From Candidatus Nitrosotenuis sp. (GTDB taxonomy: Archaea > Thermoproteota > Nitrososphaeria > Nitrososphaerales > Nitrosopumilaceae), in NCBI GenBank assembly GCA_004322465.1, contig SCVO01000067.1, forward strand, positions 1 to 34,368: a stretch of 34,368 bases of DNA, written 5' to 3'. Below, one piece after another: positions 22,866 to 29,881 of the stretch. A model generated the notes under the pieces. The model made no database searches, was not told the origin of the DNA, and saw only the letters and a list, made by a program, of their open reading frames with translations. Position 1 is the stretch's first letter, and each line of letters starts with the position of its first letter. Made by a program: the position numbers and the translations under genes.

Positions 22866-24041
22866 TTGCCAGAAAAGAAAGAAGAATACAAATTCCAAAC
22901 TCTTCATTGTGATAAATGCAAAGACTGGCTTAAGCTTGAATTCAAAAATTTTGACGAAACTAAGGATGGGATCCGCATAATTGTGCCTGATATGCCAATA
23001 CTGGTTTGTCCTAGTTGCGGTACAGAATATAATTCAGATTGGACTAAAATATTCTTCATACCATGGATCATTGAAGAATCTAAAAAGAGAGGCACCAAAC
23101 TGTTTAAGGGTGGAATGAAAAAGGCTAGTGAAACTCGTTACGATTTGTGTAAAGATGTAAATTTCAAATATGATGCAAACGACTGCAAGATGATACCCGG
23201 ATTACATTCTCAATTTGCCAAAGAAGGATTCTTTACTCCTGTTTTCTTTGAGAGAAAAGTTTTACACAAGTATCTGAGTTTTGACGAATACCGGGTAGAC
23301 ATTGCAGGAAACACATTTGGGACCATTTTCCACAATGATGATTGGTACTTGAGCTTTGGCATCAATAGAAACGGCAAGGTCTTTTGTTGGCTTGGAGATT
23401 TGGAAGAAAAAATACCACAAAAAGAGCGTCAATATCTACTGTCAGAAAACGTCGAATCAGATCATGATGTTGCATCGGAATTTTATGCCGCTACGAGAGA
23501 GGCAGAGTTTTCGGAACTTTCTAATGAGAGTATGTTACTAAAAACAAGATCGGCATTTGAAGAACTCTGTAAAAATAAATTCAAGTTAAAGGTATTCGAT
23601 TACGAAAAAAAGGAATATGAAATACTCGGGGAGTTGGTGAGACCTGTAAACTGGAATGAAAAAGGTGTAATTCACATAATTAACTGCCTTACTAAACTCT
23701 GCATTGAGGCACTCGATAGTGAATCGTTAAAGACTGAAATAAAAGGACTGGATGGACAATTGGACCTGAAAAAAATGGGAGGATTGAAACTTTTTGAAAA
23801 GTGGATTGAACTGCGCTCAAAAAAACTCGACGCATATAATATTATGAAACCGTTCTTCGTCTTATACGACTTTAGAGTTGTTCTTGATCATAAACTGAGT
23901 GATCAAGAAGCAAAAAAGAGACTTGATTTTTGCTACGAAAGGCTAGGTATTAGTAATAATCCGAACTTTGAAAGACTGTACGACAAAATAATTGAAGGAA
24001 TTACTAAATCATATTCTGAAATTACAAACGTTCTAGGTTAG
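22866..24041 (+). CDS. Zinc-ribbon protein with HEPN-like C-terminus
   Basis: A 391-residue protein, TTG start at 22866 with an AT-rich promoter and no ribosome site, probably leaderless. N-terminal zinc ribbon: HCDKCKD (C15, C18) and LVCPSCGTEY (C48, C51). A middle alpha/beta part contains YLSFGINRNGKVFCWLGDLE. The C-terminal 200 residues are helical; LYDFRVVLDHKLSDQEAKKR places R337 four residues before H342, fitting the HEPN RX4-6H pattern. HEPN proteins are RNA cleavers in abortive defence. That match rests on one motif in an all-helical region and may be chance. AT-rich composition unlike the backbone suggests separate acquisition. No partner is evident apart from the divergent small gene. 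Confidence 0.6.
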   Translation: MPEKKEEYKFQTLHCDKCKDWLKLEFKNFDETKDGIRIIVPDMPILVCPSCGTEYNSDWTKIFFIPWIIEESKKRGTKLFKGGMKKASETRYDLCKDVNFKYDANDCKMIPGLHSQFAKEGFFTPVFFERKVLHKYLSFDEYRVDIAGNTFGTIFHNDDWYLSFGINRNGKVFCWLGDLEEKIPQKERQYLLSENVESDHDVASEFYAATREAEFSELSNESMLLKTRSAFEELCKNKFKLKVFDYEKKEYEILGELVRPVNWNEKGVIHIINCLTKLCIEALDSESLKTEIKGLDGQLDLKKMGGLKLFEKWIELRSKKLDAYNIMKPFFVLYDFRVVLDHKLSDQEAKKRLDFCYERLGISNNPNFERLYDKIIEGITKSYSEITNVLG

Positions 24042-24084
24042 TTTCCATACCTTCGATCATTCTCCGTTTGACCTAACAACTCAA

Positions 24085-24297
24085 CTAGTAGTCTTCACTA
24101 ATAGATTTCAGAAGATCAAGGTGAGCCGTGACTGCATCGTCCATTAGTTGCAGGTTGGCTTCTCCAAATTCCCGCATATGTTTGGCAGCCACTCTCACGA
24201 GTTCTGGAGGTGGCAATATGATGTTCGACAGTATATCGTACAACCAATCCAGACCATGTACCGGTGTTCCTACATCCAAAACATGATTCATGGACAT
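24085..24297 (-). CDS. Small hypothetical protein (70 aa)
   Basis: Start ATG 24295-24297 (MSMNHVLDVGTPVHGLDWLY); upstream GTG or TTG would add four residues. The sequence continues with DILSNIILPPPELVRVAAKH and a helical, acidic end. It looks like a real small globular protein (mixed charge, plausible helices), but no family is recognised. Converges on the zinc/HEPN-like gene. Confidence 0.4.
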   Translation of the reverse strand: MSMNHVLDVGTPVHGLDWLYDILSNIILPPPELVRVAAKHMREFGEANLQLMDDAVTAHLDLLKSISEDY

Positions 24298-24586
24298 ATT
24301 CAAAGTCACTTCTATAGGGTCTCGTTGAATTAATTTATTGTGGTTTTAGCCCGAAATCGGGAGTTTCAAATCAAAGATTTTGTCATAAAGATCGTCCTCT
24401 GTTTTTACAGAAAAACAGGATTTTAGAACAATTGAGCAATTGATCCAGCAGATCATGTTTTGTGCCTGAAAACACCCCAAAATGCAGCATTTTTAATAAT
24501 TTCCAAATTTTGCCATGAAATCGGTGGCTGTGAATATTTGCTGCACAGAAATACTATGTTTCAAAAAAAAGAGGAAGTGGGATCGA
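24298..24586. other. Non-coding gap with a perfect hairpin
   Basis: About 290 bases without a convincing gene. It contains CTGTTTTT (24399-24406) and AAAAACAG (24411-24418) with a 4-base loop, and a shorter CCCGA/TCGGG repeat near 24350. Either may be a transcription signal; no function assigned. Confidence 0.35.
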
Positions 24587-24664
24587 CTATCGCAATACGA
24601 TGCCGACGATCCCGATCAGTATGCCCACCACGGCAAGAATCAGGTTGAGTTTCGTTCTGCTCAC
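24587..24664 (-). CDS. Single-TM micropeptide (25 aa)
   Basis: GTG at 24662-24664 begins VSRTKLNLILAVVGILIGIV, followed by GIVLR and TAG. A basic start and an unbroken hydrophobic stretch make a single membrane helix. TTATTTTATAG immediately upstream could be a TATA element, though close. Codons are GC-rich in third position like the neighbouring element genes and unlike the AT-rich gap around it. Too short for certainty. Confidence 0.35.
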   Translation of the reverse strand: MSRTKLNLILAVVGILIGIVGIVLR

Positions 24665-24807
24665 ACTATAAAATAAGTAAAAAATTGCGCCGACGGCCGC
24701 CTCGCTCATCGTCCTTTTCGTCCCTCCGGGACCGCTCCTGTCACACGTATACCGTCGCTGAAAAGGGCGTGGCTCGGCTCGGGAATTAACTGACGGAGGT
24801 AATCGAA
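24665..24807. other. Leader region of the TrmB-like operon
   Basis: A GC-richer 140-base stretch without a gene. TATAAAATAAG at 24667-24677 could be a TATA box for the plus-strand pair, leaving a leader of about 100 bases before the ribosome site GGAGGT (24795-24800) and ATG 24808. Confidence 0.35.
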
Positions 24808-24963
24808 ATGGCAGATGGAAAGCAGCCCGTGCTGACTGGGGTAATACAGTCAGGAGAGAAGGACCCGAAGAAGAGGAGGATTCTTGGGAGAATCGCGCTC
24901 TGGAGGGTCGAGAGGAGGAAGGGGGAGGAAGACCACCTCTTCCAGACCTCGGAGGCGGGGTAG
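24808..24963 (+). CDS. Basic small protein (51 aa) of the element backbone
   Basis: MADGKQPVLTGVIQSGEKDP followed by KKRRILGRIALWRVERRKG. Strong ribosome site GGAGGT eight bases upstream and an abutting stop/start (TAGATG) with the TrmB-like gene support it. The GVIQ…RIALWR strand pattern looks like a small beta-barrel or nucleic-acid-binding protein, but no family is recognised. GC-rich codons as in the backbone genes. Confidence 0.55.
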   Translation: MADGKQPVLTGVIQSGEKDPKKRRILGRIALWRVERRKGEEDHLFQTSEAG

Positions 24964-25326
24964 ATGCTCACGATGAACGGCGTCGGGAAGGAGATAGTGG
25001 AACTCTTCAAGGGGTTCGGTCTCGGCGAGTACGAGTCGCGGGTCTACTTCGCGCTCCAAATCTTCGGCAAGACGAAGGCGGGGAAACTTTGGGCGCCAGC
25101 GGGAATTCCTCAGAGCAAGGTCTACAACACGATTCAGGTGCTCTCGGCGAAGGGTCTGGTCGAGACCACGAGCCTGAACCCGCTAGAGGTCAGGGCGAAG
25201 CCGTTCCTGAGGTTCGCAAACAACTACATGACTGAGAAGAAGTGCTCGCTCTACGAGATTCAGGAGAAGATAGACGACTACAGGGACGCCGCGAAGAGCA
25301 ACAAGTTGGTGCGGGTCGTCGTTTGA
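24964..25326 (+). CDS. TrmB-like winged-helix regulator
   Basis: A 120-residue protein. FKGFGLGEYESRVYFALQIF, GKTKAGKLWAPAGIPQSKVY and NTIQVLSAKGLVETTSLNPL reproduce the TrmB DNA-binding domain (helix-turn-helix with the G-I-P-x-S-K-V-Y motif). The sugar-binding domain of full TrmB proteins is absent; instead it ends in a short coiled segment (SLYEIQEKIDDYRDAAKSNK). It is therefore a stand-alone DNA-binding protein, probably a regulator of element genes. Directly follows the 51-aa gene. Start ATG 24964 abuts the previous stop; ATG 24973 is an alternative. Confidence 0.75.
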   Translation: MLTMNGVGKEIVELFKGFGLGEYESRVYFALQIFGKTKAGKLWAPAGIPQSKVYNTIQVLSAKGLVETTSLNPLEVRAKPFLRFANNYMTEKKCSLYEIQEKIDDYRDAAKSNKLVRVVV

Positions 25327-25328
25327 CG

Positions 25329-25362
25329 CCCGCCTTTTTTGTTTTTATTATTAATTGGCGGG
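25329..25362 (+). terminator. Terminator after TrmB-like gene
   Basis: After the stop (25324-25326) the sequence CCCGCC TTTTTT GTTTTTATT runs into GGCGGG (25357-25362). The T-tract right after the stop is the likely signal; the CCCGCC/GGCGGG arms add a possible stem. Confidence 0.5.
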
Positions 25363-25435
25363 ATTCAACTTTTTCATAAAGACTTGCAAAATATCAGAGT
25401 TAGATTGGCAAGTGGTTTTTGTTTGTTTTGATTTT

Positions 25436-26581
25436 TTAATTATACAAAATACTGTTCGCAGTTTCTATTTGCTTATGTAATCCTGTAATCCACGGTTGTC
25501 TCTTTTCTTCCATTTTACAATATCCAATTTCACACAGAATACATTCAAGCTCAGCTTTTTCATACAGGCATTCTTGTAAGTGTGTCAATGCAAAATTGTT
25601 TAGGAATAAAGGGAATTTTCTCTCCCCAACATAAGTCGTTGTTCCTAGTGAATGAGGCTTATCAATAGTCCACCAAATCGCTGGACCGTATTTAACAAGA
25701 TCATTGCCAGTCATTTTCAAGAATTTCTTTCCTTGTAATCTATAAACATCACATTTCGTAAAAGACTGATAACCATCTTCACTTACATATGCAATAAACT
25801 CGCGTAGACTCGGATCATATTTTTCCAGATCTTGTATCAAGGATTGCAATTCAAAATATGTTGGAGGCGGATCTCTTTTATGAAAAGATAGAATTCTTTT
25901 CGCCAACAACTTGCCTTTCGTGGAATTTATTTCGTATATAGCTCGAAAAATATCAATGAATTTAAAGAACAAATCACTTGGCGGACAGGAAAGATTAAAG
26001 GAAAAAACAACTCCAGGCATTGCTCCCTTATTAGATACAGTCTCACTTTCACAAAACTTCAGTTGAAGTGAAAAATTAAAAATTAGATTAAGAATAAAGG
26101 GCCAATCCTCAACATTACTATCAAACCACTCAAAATCATTCAAAATTCTTTTTGACTTTTCACCTAAAATGATTCTTGAATGTTTTTTTAATTCAGATGG
26201 ATCAAGATTACTCTCTTTATGTTTTCCATATAGGAAAAAAACATGTGCGACATCCAACACATTTCCGACATCATCCATATAATTAAAATAATAATTTAGC
26301 ATTTGTCTAGCGTTGCTAGAAGGAGATTTCCATTGTTTAAGAAACTGTTGTGTTGTAATCTGAATTTTTAGATATTCACTGAAGAGAAGTATCTGCTGAA
26401 TGGATTTGCTTTTGTAGAAAAATCGATGACTAAACTCGTGACCGTGAACCAAATTATGGAAATCAGGCATTAAAAATTTAGTAGATGCATAATCAATTTT
26501 TTGTTTATCTAGAATGAAAACGTCGGAACGAGGATCCCATGTTCCCCAATCACCATAATGAAACCCCCTATGCCTTATCAT
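25436..26581 (-). CDS. HExxH-containing protein of an AT-rich two-gene cassette
   Basis: A 381-residue protein. Near the N-terminus VHGHEFSHRFFYKSKSIQQI contains H48-E49-F-S-H52, the HExxH zinc-protease motif. The third zinc ligand is not identified with certainty. The rest is mainly helical (LKIQITTQQFLKQWKSPSSN; FILNLIFNFSLQLKFCESE) with a C-terminal CxxCxxxxC (ECILCEIGYCKM). No family recognised. It overlaps by 14 bases the upstream coiled-coil gene, so both are produced together. AT-rich and foreign to the backbone. If the zinc site is real, it could be a regulated protease effector, with the neighbour as partner or inhibitor. The motif may also be coincidence. Confidence 0.55.
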   Translation of the reverse strand: MIRHRGFHYGDWGTWDPRSDVFILDKQKIDYASTKFLMPDFHNLVHGHEFSHRFFYKSKSIQQILLFSEYLKIQITTQQFLKQWKSPSSNARQMLNYYFNYMDDVGNVLDVAHVFFLYGKHKESNLDPSELKKHSRIILGEKSKRILNDFEWFDSNVEDWPFILNLIFNFSLQLKFCESETVSNKGAMPGVVFSFNLSCPPSDLFFKFIDIFRAIYEINSTKGKLLAKRILSFHKRDPPPTYFELQSLIQDLEKYDPSLREFIAYVSEDGYQSFTKCDVYRLQGKKFLKMTGNDLVKYGPAIWWTIDKPHSLGTTTYVGERKFPLFLNNFALTHLQECLYEKAELECILCEIGYCKMEEKRQPWITGLHKQIETANSILYN

Positions 26582-27005
26582 CTTTTAATTCATCATCTAG
26601 GTCTTTCAACATTTTGTCAATATTTTCTTGTTGCTTCATTGAAAATCCATAATGTGCAACACGGGTCTTTACTTGGGTAAGTAGAGGATTTGTTAATTTT
26701 GGAATTAACCCCGGTTTTATTTTCGTTCCAGATAGTTTTTCTTCAAGTCGCCGAAGCATTCCCACTAGCTCGGCGGTCCTCTTTGAGAGGTACTCATTTC
26801 TTTCCGGCTGTGGCAACATCATGATGATTTTATTTTCTATCTCTGAATAATGATTCAATTTGTCTTTAAGATAACTCAATGCTTCATAGGCATGCTCAAC
26901 GTTGATGCTTTCTGGTTTGTCCTTATTTCTCAAGTAGATTTTTTTCCTTCCTGCCTGAAAATTTTCTTGGATTATATTCCCCTTTTTTTCTTCGAATAAA
27001 CTCAT
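26568..27005 (-). CDS. Helical/coiled-coil partner protein (145 aa)
   Basis: Mostly helical: HAYEALSYLKDKLNHYSEIE, ERNEYLSKRTAELVGMLRRL and ENIDKMLKDLDDELKDDKA, with a proline break (GLIPKLTNPLL). No recognised family. First gene of the AT-rich cassette; stop overlaps the start of the HExxH gene. The region upstream carries an inverted repeat (27055-27110) suggesting autoregulation. Fits an antitoxin/adaptor role but nothing shows it. Confidence 0.55.
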   Translation of the reverse strand: MSLFEEKKGNIIQENFQAGRKKIYLRNKDKPESINVEHAYEALSYLKDKLNHYSEIENKIIMMLPQPERNEYLSKRTAELVGMLRRLEEKLSGTKIKPGLIPKLTNPLLTQVKTRVAHYGFSMKQQENIDKMLKDLDDELKDDKA

Positions 27006-27054
27006 TTTACCACTCTTTACAAGGCTGTTTTTTGAGTTTAAATAAACACGCCAT

Positions 27055-27110
27055 ATGTGGTAGTAATCAACTCACAATGTTTAAGTATCGTGGGAGTGAA
27101 ATACTACCAT
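27055..27110. promoter_or_regulatory. Spaced inverted repeat upstream of AT-rich cassette
   Basis: GGTAGTA (27059-27065) and TACTACC (27102-27108) are perfect 7-base arms, 36 bases apart, with related flanks (ATGT/CATG). They lie 50-105 bases upstream of the start at 27005 and could be paired operator half-sites for one or both divergent transcripts. Confidence 0.35.
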
Positions 27111-27239
27111 GTATGAGAAATTAATAAAAAAATCAACCAACATGCCTCTATTCAATTCCACCGCATTTTATTACACTATATGTAACCAGATTTGCGCCGC
27201 ATTCTCGGTCAATCTATCCGCAGGAGGCAGCTCGTAAGT

Positions 27240-27554
27240 TTGACCTCTACAGAGACAATCGACCTGACCGTCAGTGGCGTCGAAGCTCGTAGCATCGCCT
27301 CGATAGCAAACAAGGCGGTGCAGAAGATCGAGGAATTCGCAAGCAGACATGGCTGCAGCGGGCAATTCGACAAGACGAAGCTCAAGGACGACCTCATTAT
27401 CTTCCTAGCGAAGAGGGATGCTTTACACCTAGAGGAGCTCCAGATTTCGATTTTGGGTGACGGAAGCGTTGGGGTGGGTGGCGTAGTTACAGGAAAGAGG
27501 ACGAACGACTTGATCCTCCGATTCGGCTACTCAAACGATGGGAGGTTCTTCTGA
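27240..27554 (+). CDS. Hypothetical backbone protein (104 aa)
   Basis: Start set at TTG 27240 (TSTETIDLTVSGVEARSIAS), 12 bases after AGGAGG (27222-27227); the frame extends to a TTG at 27192 with a less natural N-terminus. A helix (IANKAVQKIEEFASRHGCSG) is followed by KLKDDLIIFLAKRDALHLEE and a glycine-rich turn (ILGDGSVGVGGVVTGKRTND). No family recognised. It opens the second plus-strand backbone operon; TGATG overlap with the next gene. Confidence 0.55.
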   Translation: MTSTETIDLTVSGVEARSIASIANKAVQKIEEFASRHGCSGQFDKTKLKDDLIIFLAKRDALHLEELQISILGDGSVGVGGVVTGKRTNDLILRFGYSNDGRFF

Positions 27555-27742
27555 TGGTGAAGATATTGATCAAGGCCACGAAATACTCTAGGACTCCGGA
27601 GGCCGACGAGATCTTCGACTCCAGGGGATGGGCGTCGATAGTGGACCAGACGACGATCCCTGACAAGCGGAAACTCGTCAGCAAGAACAAGTATGAAACT
27701 CCGCTGATGGACCTGAGCTGGGAGGAGTACGACTATGAGTGA
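27554..27742 (+). CDS. Hypothetical backbone protein (62 aa)
   Basis: MVKILIKATKYSRTPEADEI, then FDSRGWASIVDQTTIPDKRK. Overlaps the previous stop by one base and the next gene by eight. Begins with a beta strand and is mixed-charge; no family recognised. The tight overlaps and GC-rich codons support it. Confidence 0.55.
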   Translation: MVKILIKATKYSRTPEADEIFDSRGWASIVDQTTIPDKRKLVSKNKYETPLMDLSWEEYDYE

Positions 27743-28094
27743 GCAGGTCGAGCCGAAGGCAAAGGAGCTCAAGATCAGCACAAGACTAGTCCTGGATGAA
27801 AAGGAAGTAGCAGTAGTCTCCAAGACATTCACCGTCAGCGAGGAGCAAAGAACCGAAGACGAGGAAAAACCGGTAAAGACGATAGACTCGACACTGGCAG
27901 AGTTCCTAGAGGAGGTGGCGGATACCGCAAATCAAGGCGGTTACGGTGTCAATAAAAAATCGCTCATGAACGCGGCTGCGTCTCTGTTGCTTTTCATCAT
28001 AAAAAACGACGAGGATGAGACTGTCATCGACGTAGAGCTTGAAAAGCCCATGGAGAAAAAAGAGAATGGAGACGACAAGAAGAACGATTCCTAG
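27735..28094 (+). CDS. Hypothetical acidic protein (119 aa) preceding AAA+ ATPase
   Basis: MSEQVEPKAKELKISTRLVL is followed by KEVAVVSKTFTVSEEQRTED, a predicted helix pair (TLAEFLEEVADTANQGGYG; LMNAAASLLLFIIKNDEDET) and an acidic/lysine tail. Not recognised. It precedes the AAA+ ATPase directly and may be its partner or substrate adaptor. Confidence 0.55.
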   Translation: MSEQVEPKAKELKISTRLVLDEKEVAVVSKTFTVSEEQRTEDEEKPVKTIDSTLAEFLEEVADTANQGGYGVNKKSLMNAAASLLLFIIKNDEDETVIDVELEKPMEKKENGDDKKNDS

Positions 28095-28095
28095 C

Positions 28096-28920
28096 ATGCT
28101 AAGGGAAACCATGCTCCCCGATGAAGAGTTCGGAGACTTGTATCACCGGCTTGTCGGTACGTCCAACATCATACAGAAAATAGAGTCGCACATGAGGATG
28201 TGCCTGTCGCAGCAATCTTTCAACGCTTGGTCTCTCAGGCACTATTCGAAACTTTCGGAATCGGTTCTCAAAAGAAGCCTGCTGTTTCTTGGCGCACCTG
28301 GAACCGGGAAAACCATTACGGCGAAAGGATGCGCAGATCACTATGCGAGAACGGAAAATTCTCCCGTCGTCTTCTTGGAGGTGGGAGAGCCAAGGTCGAA
28401 GTTTGTTGGCGAGTCGAGTAAGAATGTCAAGGCCGTATTTGACTACGCCAGGTCGATAGCGGAGCAGCGCAAGGTGGTCTTGTTCGTCGACGAGTTCGAT
28501 TCTGTGGGCGTTTCAAGAGACACAAATCAGATGCACGACGACGTAGCGGCAATGGTGAACACGCTGAACCAGCACATGACCAGCCTGCAAACCAACCCGA
28601 ACGTCTTCATAATTGCATGCAGTAATCTGGAGAGAAGAATAGATCATGCCACAAAGAGAAGATTCGACTTCACAATAGAATTCAAAAGACCAGACGCGGA
28701 TCAGAGAAAAGATCTTCTTACAAGACTGCTTGAAAACTACAACTTTGATGAAGATGAAATCATCAGGGCCGCAAAGAAGACCAAGGACTACACACAAGAC
28801 GACATAACCAGAGTCGTAAACCTTGCAGTTGAAAACGCATTTGCAGAAAACGCACCGGTAACAAACGAGCACCTTGCAGAAGCGATTGAAGACATCAAGC
28901 CAACGGGTGAATATGCATGA
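28096..28920 (+). CDS. AAA+ ATPase (classic AAA family)
   Basis: About 274 residues. Walker A GAPGTGKT (~66-73), pore-loop-like FVGESSKNVKAVFDYAR, Walker B VVLFVDEFDSVG, sensor 1 IIACSN and arginine finger region HATKRRFDFTIEF. The small domain follows (DQRKDLLTRLLENYNFDEDE; DDITRVVNLAVENAFAENAP). This is the classic AAA clade (spastin/Cdc48/MSP1-like), forming hexamers that unfold or remodel proteins. A single ATPase domain with a short N-terminal extension. Start ambiguous: ATG 28096 is two bases after the previous stop; upstream ATG 28066 and downstream 28111 also fit. Part of the backbone operon; probably remodels element protein complexes. Confidence 0.8.
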   Translation: MLRETMLPDEEFGDLYHRLVGTSNIIQKIESHMRMCLSQQSFNAWSLRHYSKLSESVLKRSLLFLGAPGTGKTITAKGCADHYARTENSPVVFLEVGEPRSKFVGESSKNVKAVFDYARSIAEQRKVVLFVDEFDSVGVSRDTNQMHDDVAAMVNTLNQHMTSLQTNPNVFIIACSNLERRIDHATKRRFDFTIEFKRPDADQRKDLLTRLLENYNFDEDEIIRAAKKTKDYTQDDITRVVNLAVENAFAENAPVTNEHLAEAIEDIKPTGEYA

Positions 28921-29039
28921 ACGACAGAAGAGACTGCCGAAGGTTTCTACTGGAGTTCTGTCGTGTCTTGATAAGAAGCTGGATAAGCATACTGGTCTGG
29001 TTCGAGAGGGAGATCGGGAGGGCACTGGCCGATGGCTGA
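28917..29039 (+). CDS. Small protein (40 aa), overlapping start
   Basis: ATG 28917 overlaps the ATPase stop (ATGA). It encodes MNDRRDCRRFLLEFCRVLIR and SWISILVWFEREIGRALADG. Codon use (AGA/AGG arginines, GC third positions) resembles the backbone better than the competing frame at 28913-29113. It has a hydrophobic, arginine-rich amphipathic character. Small; moderate doubt. Confidence 0.4.
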   Translation: MNDRRDCRRFLLEFCRVLIRSWISILVWFEREIGRALADG

Positions 29040-29133
29040 TGGCATTTTCTCTTCGTTTGAAGAAGCTGAGGAGCTGGATCAGGACCGTGTTTGGATTGCA
29101 AAGGAGAAGATGAGTGTGGTGAGTAAGAAGTGA
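29032..29133 (+). CDS. Small acidic protein (33 aa), overlapping start
   Basis: ATG 29032 overlaps the end of the preceding frame; MADGIFSSFEEAEELDQDRV and WIAKEKMSVVSKK. Its stop overlaps the GTG of the zinc-finger/HTH gene (GTGA). The chain of overlapping starts supports translation, but the size is small. Confidence 0.4.
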   Translation: MADGIFSSFEEAEELDQDRVWIAKEKMSVVSKK

Positions 29134-29678
29134 CGGAAGGAAACGATAGACAAGAAAAGAAAATACTTCTGGACAAGAAGCTGGAGGTTGCGCCAACTGG
29201 CAGTCTGGGCGGGAGCCAGATTGTCAACGAAAACGGGACCAACGTCAGCAAGTCCATACTCATGTGGTGCGACGTGTGCGGCGGCAAGCTGGAGATCAAC
29301 GACTCCGTAATCTGCAAGATCGACAACAAGAAGGCGTGCAAGGACTGCGTGGTGTACGACGACCAGAAGAAGGTTTGCATCGACTGCTACAAGGAGAGGC
29401 ACCCACTCTCGAAACAGGAATACAAGGTTCTGATCATGATGGCAAGGGTGGTTCCCAAGGGCGAGATCCACGACATCACGAAGATCTCCAAGTCGGACAT
29501 CAAAAAGTCGGTCAAGGCGATATGCTCGGCCGGGTACATGTCAAAGAAATTCTGGACAGGCGAGGAAGTCACGGACAAGGGCCTTGAGGTGATAGGCTGC
29601 TACAGGAAGATCTACCGGAACGACGAGGACATCGCGGTTCTGGAAGGATTTGGGAAGGTGGAGAATGGCGTTCGGTAG
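29130..29678 (+). CDS. Zinc-finger plus winged-helix protein
   Basis: A 182-residue protein starting GTG 29130. After a basic N-terminal part comes a zinc module: WCDVCGGKLEINDSVICKID, KKACKDCVVYDDQKKVCIDC and YKERH. It has seven Cys plus His, a cross-brace pattern like LIM or RING treble clefs. The C-terminal half is helix-turn-helix-like (VPKGEIHDITKISKSDIKKS; VKAICSAGYMSKKFWTGEEV). It may bind DNA or a partner and recruit the ATPase downstream, mirroring the zinc-finger genes upstream of ATPase 1. It overlaps the following membrane gene by 14 bases. Confidence 0.6.
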   Translation: MTEGNDRQEKKILLDKKLEVAPTGSLGGSQIVNENGTNVSKSILMWCDVCGGKLEINDSVICKIDNKKACKDCVVYDDQKKVCIDCYKERHPLSKQEYKVLIMMARVVPKGEIHDITKISKSDIKKSVKAICSAGYMSKKFWTGEEVTDKGLEVIGCYRKIYRNDEDIAVLEGFGKVENGVR

Positions 29679-29880
29679 TGGATTCATAGGCTCGCTCGAT
29701 AACGTGCTCAAGACGCTCATTGGAGCTAGTCTAGTGCTGGTGACTGTTGGCCTTGTGCTCTACCTCACCAAGGCTGCATACTCGGCATTGCCATCGTGGG
29801 AGATGCAAATCGCAGTGGCCGGATGCGTTATCCTCATGATGTCGTTCCTCTCCTACAAACTGTTCTCAACAGGGCTCTGA
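29665..29880 (+). CDS. Small two-TM membrane protein (71 aa)
   Basis: From ATG 29665 (MAFGSGFIGSLDNVLKTLIG). Two hydrophobic helices (ASLVLVTVGLVLYLTKAAYS; MQIAVAGCVILMMSFLSYKL) with a short loop. Ribosome site GGTGGAG just upstream. It sits immediately before ATPase 2, whose ATG follows the stop by one base, so it may be the membrane anchor or channel piece for that motor. No family recognised. Confidence 0.6.
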   Translation: MAFGSGFIGSLDNVLKTLIGASLVLVTVGLVLYLTKAAYSALPSWEMQIAVAGCVILMMSFLSYKLFSTGL

Positions 29881-29881
29881 A

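Noticed and set aside
27109-27237. 42-codon frame MYEKLIKKST between divergent operons
   Set aside because: No ribosome site, overlaps promoter region and the next gene's start; not convincing.
28913-29113. 66-codon plus-strand frame MHERQKRLPK
   Set aside because: Competes with two overlapping small frames that keep stop/start coupling and backbone-like arginine codons; less likely.
28513-29196. Minus-strand frame of 227 codons
   Set aside because: Antisense to the AAA+ ATPase; Ser/Cys/Val-rich shadow composition.
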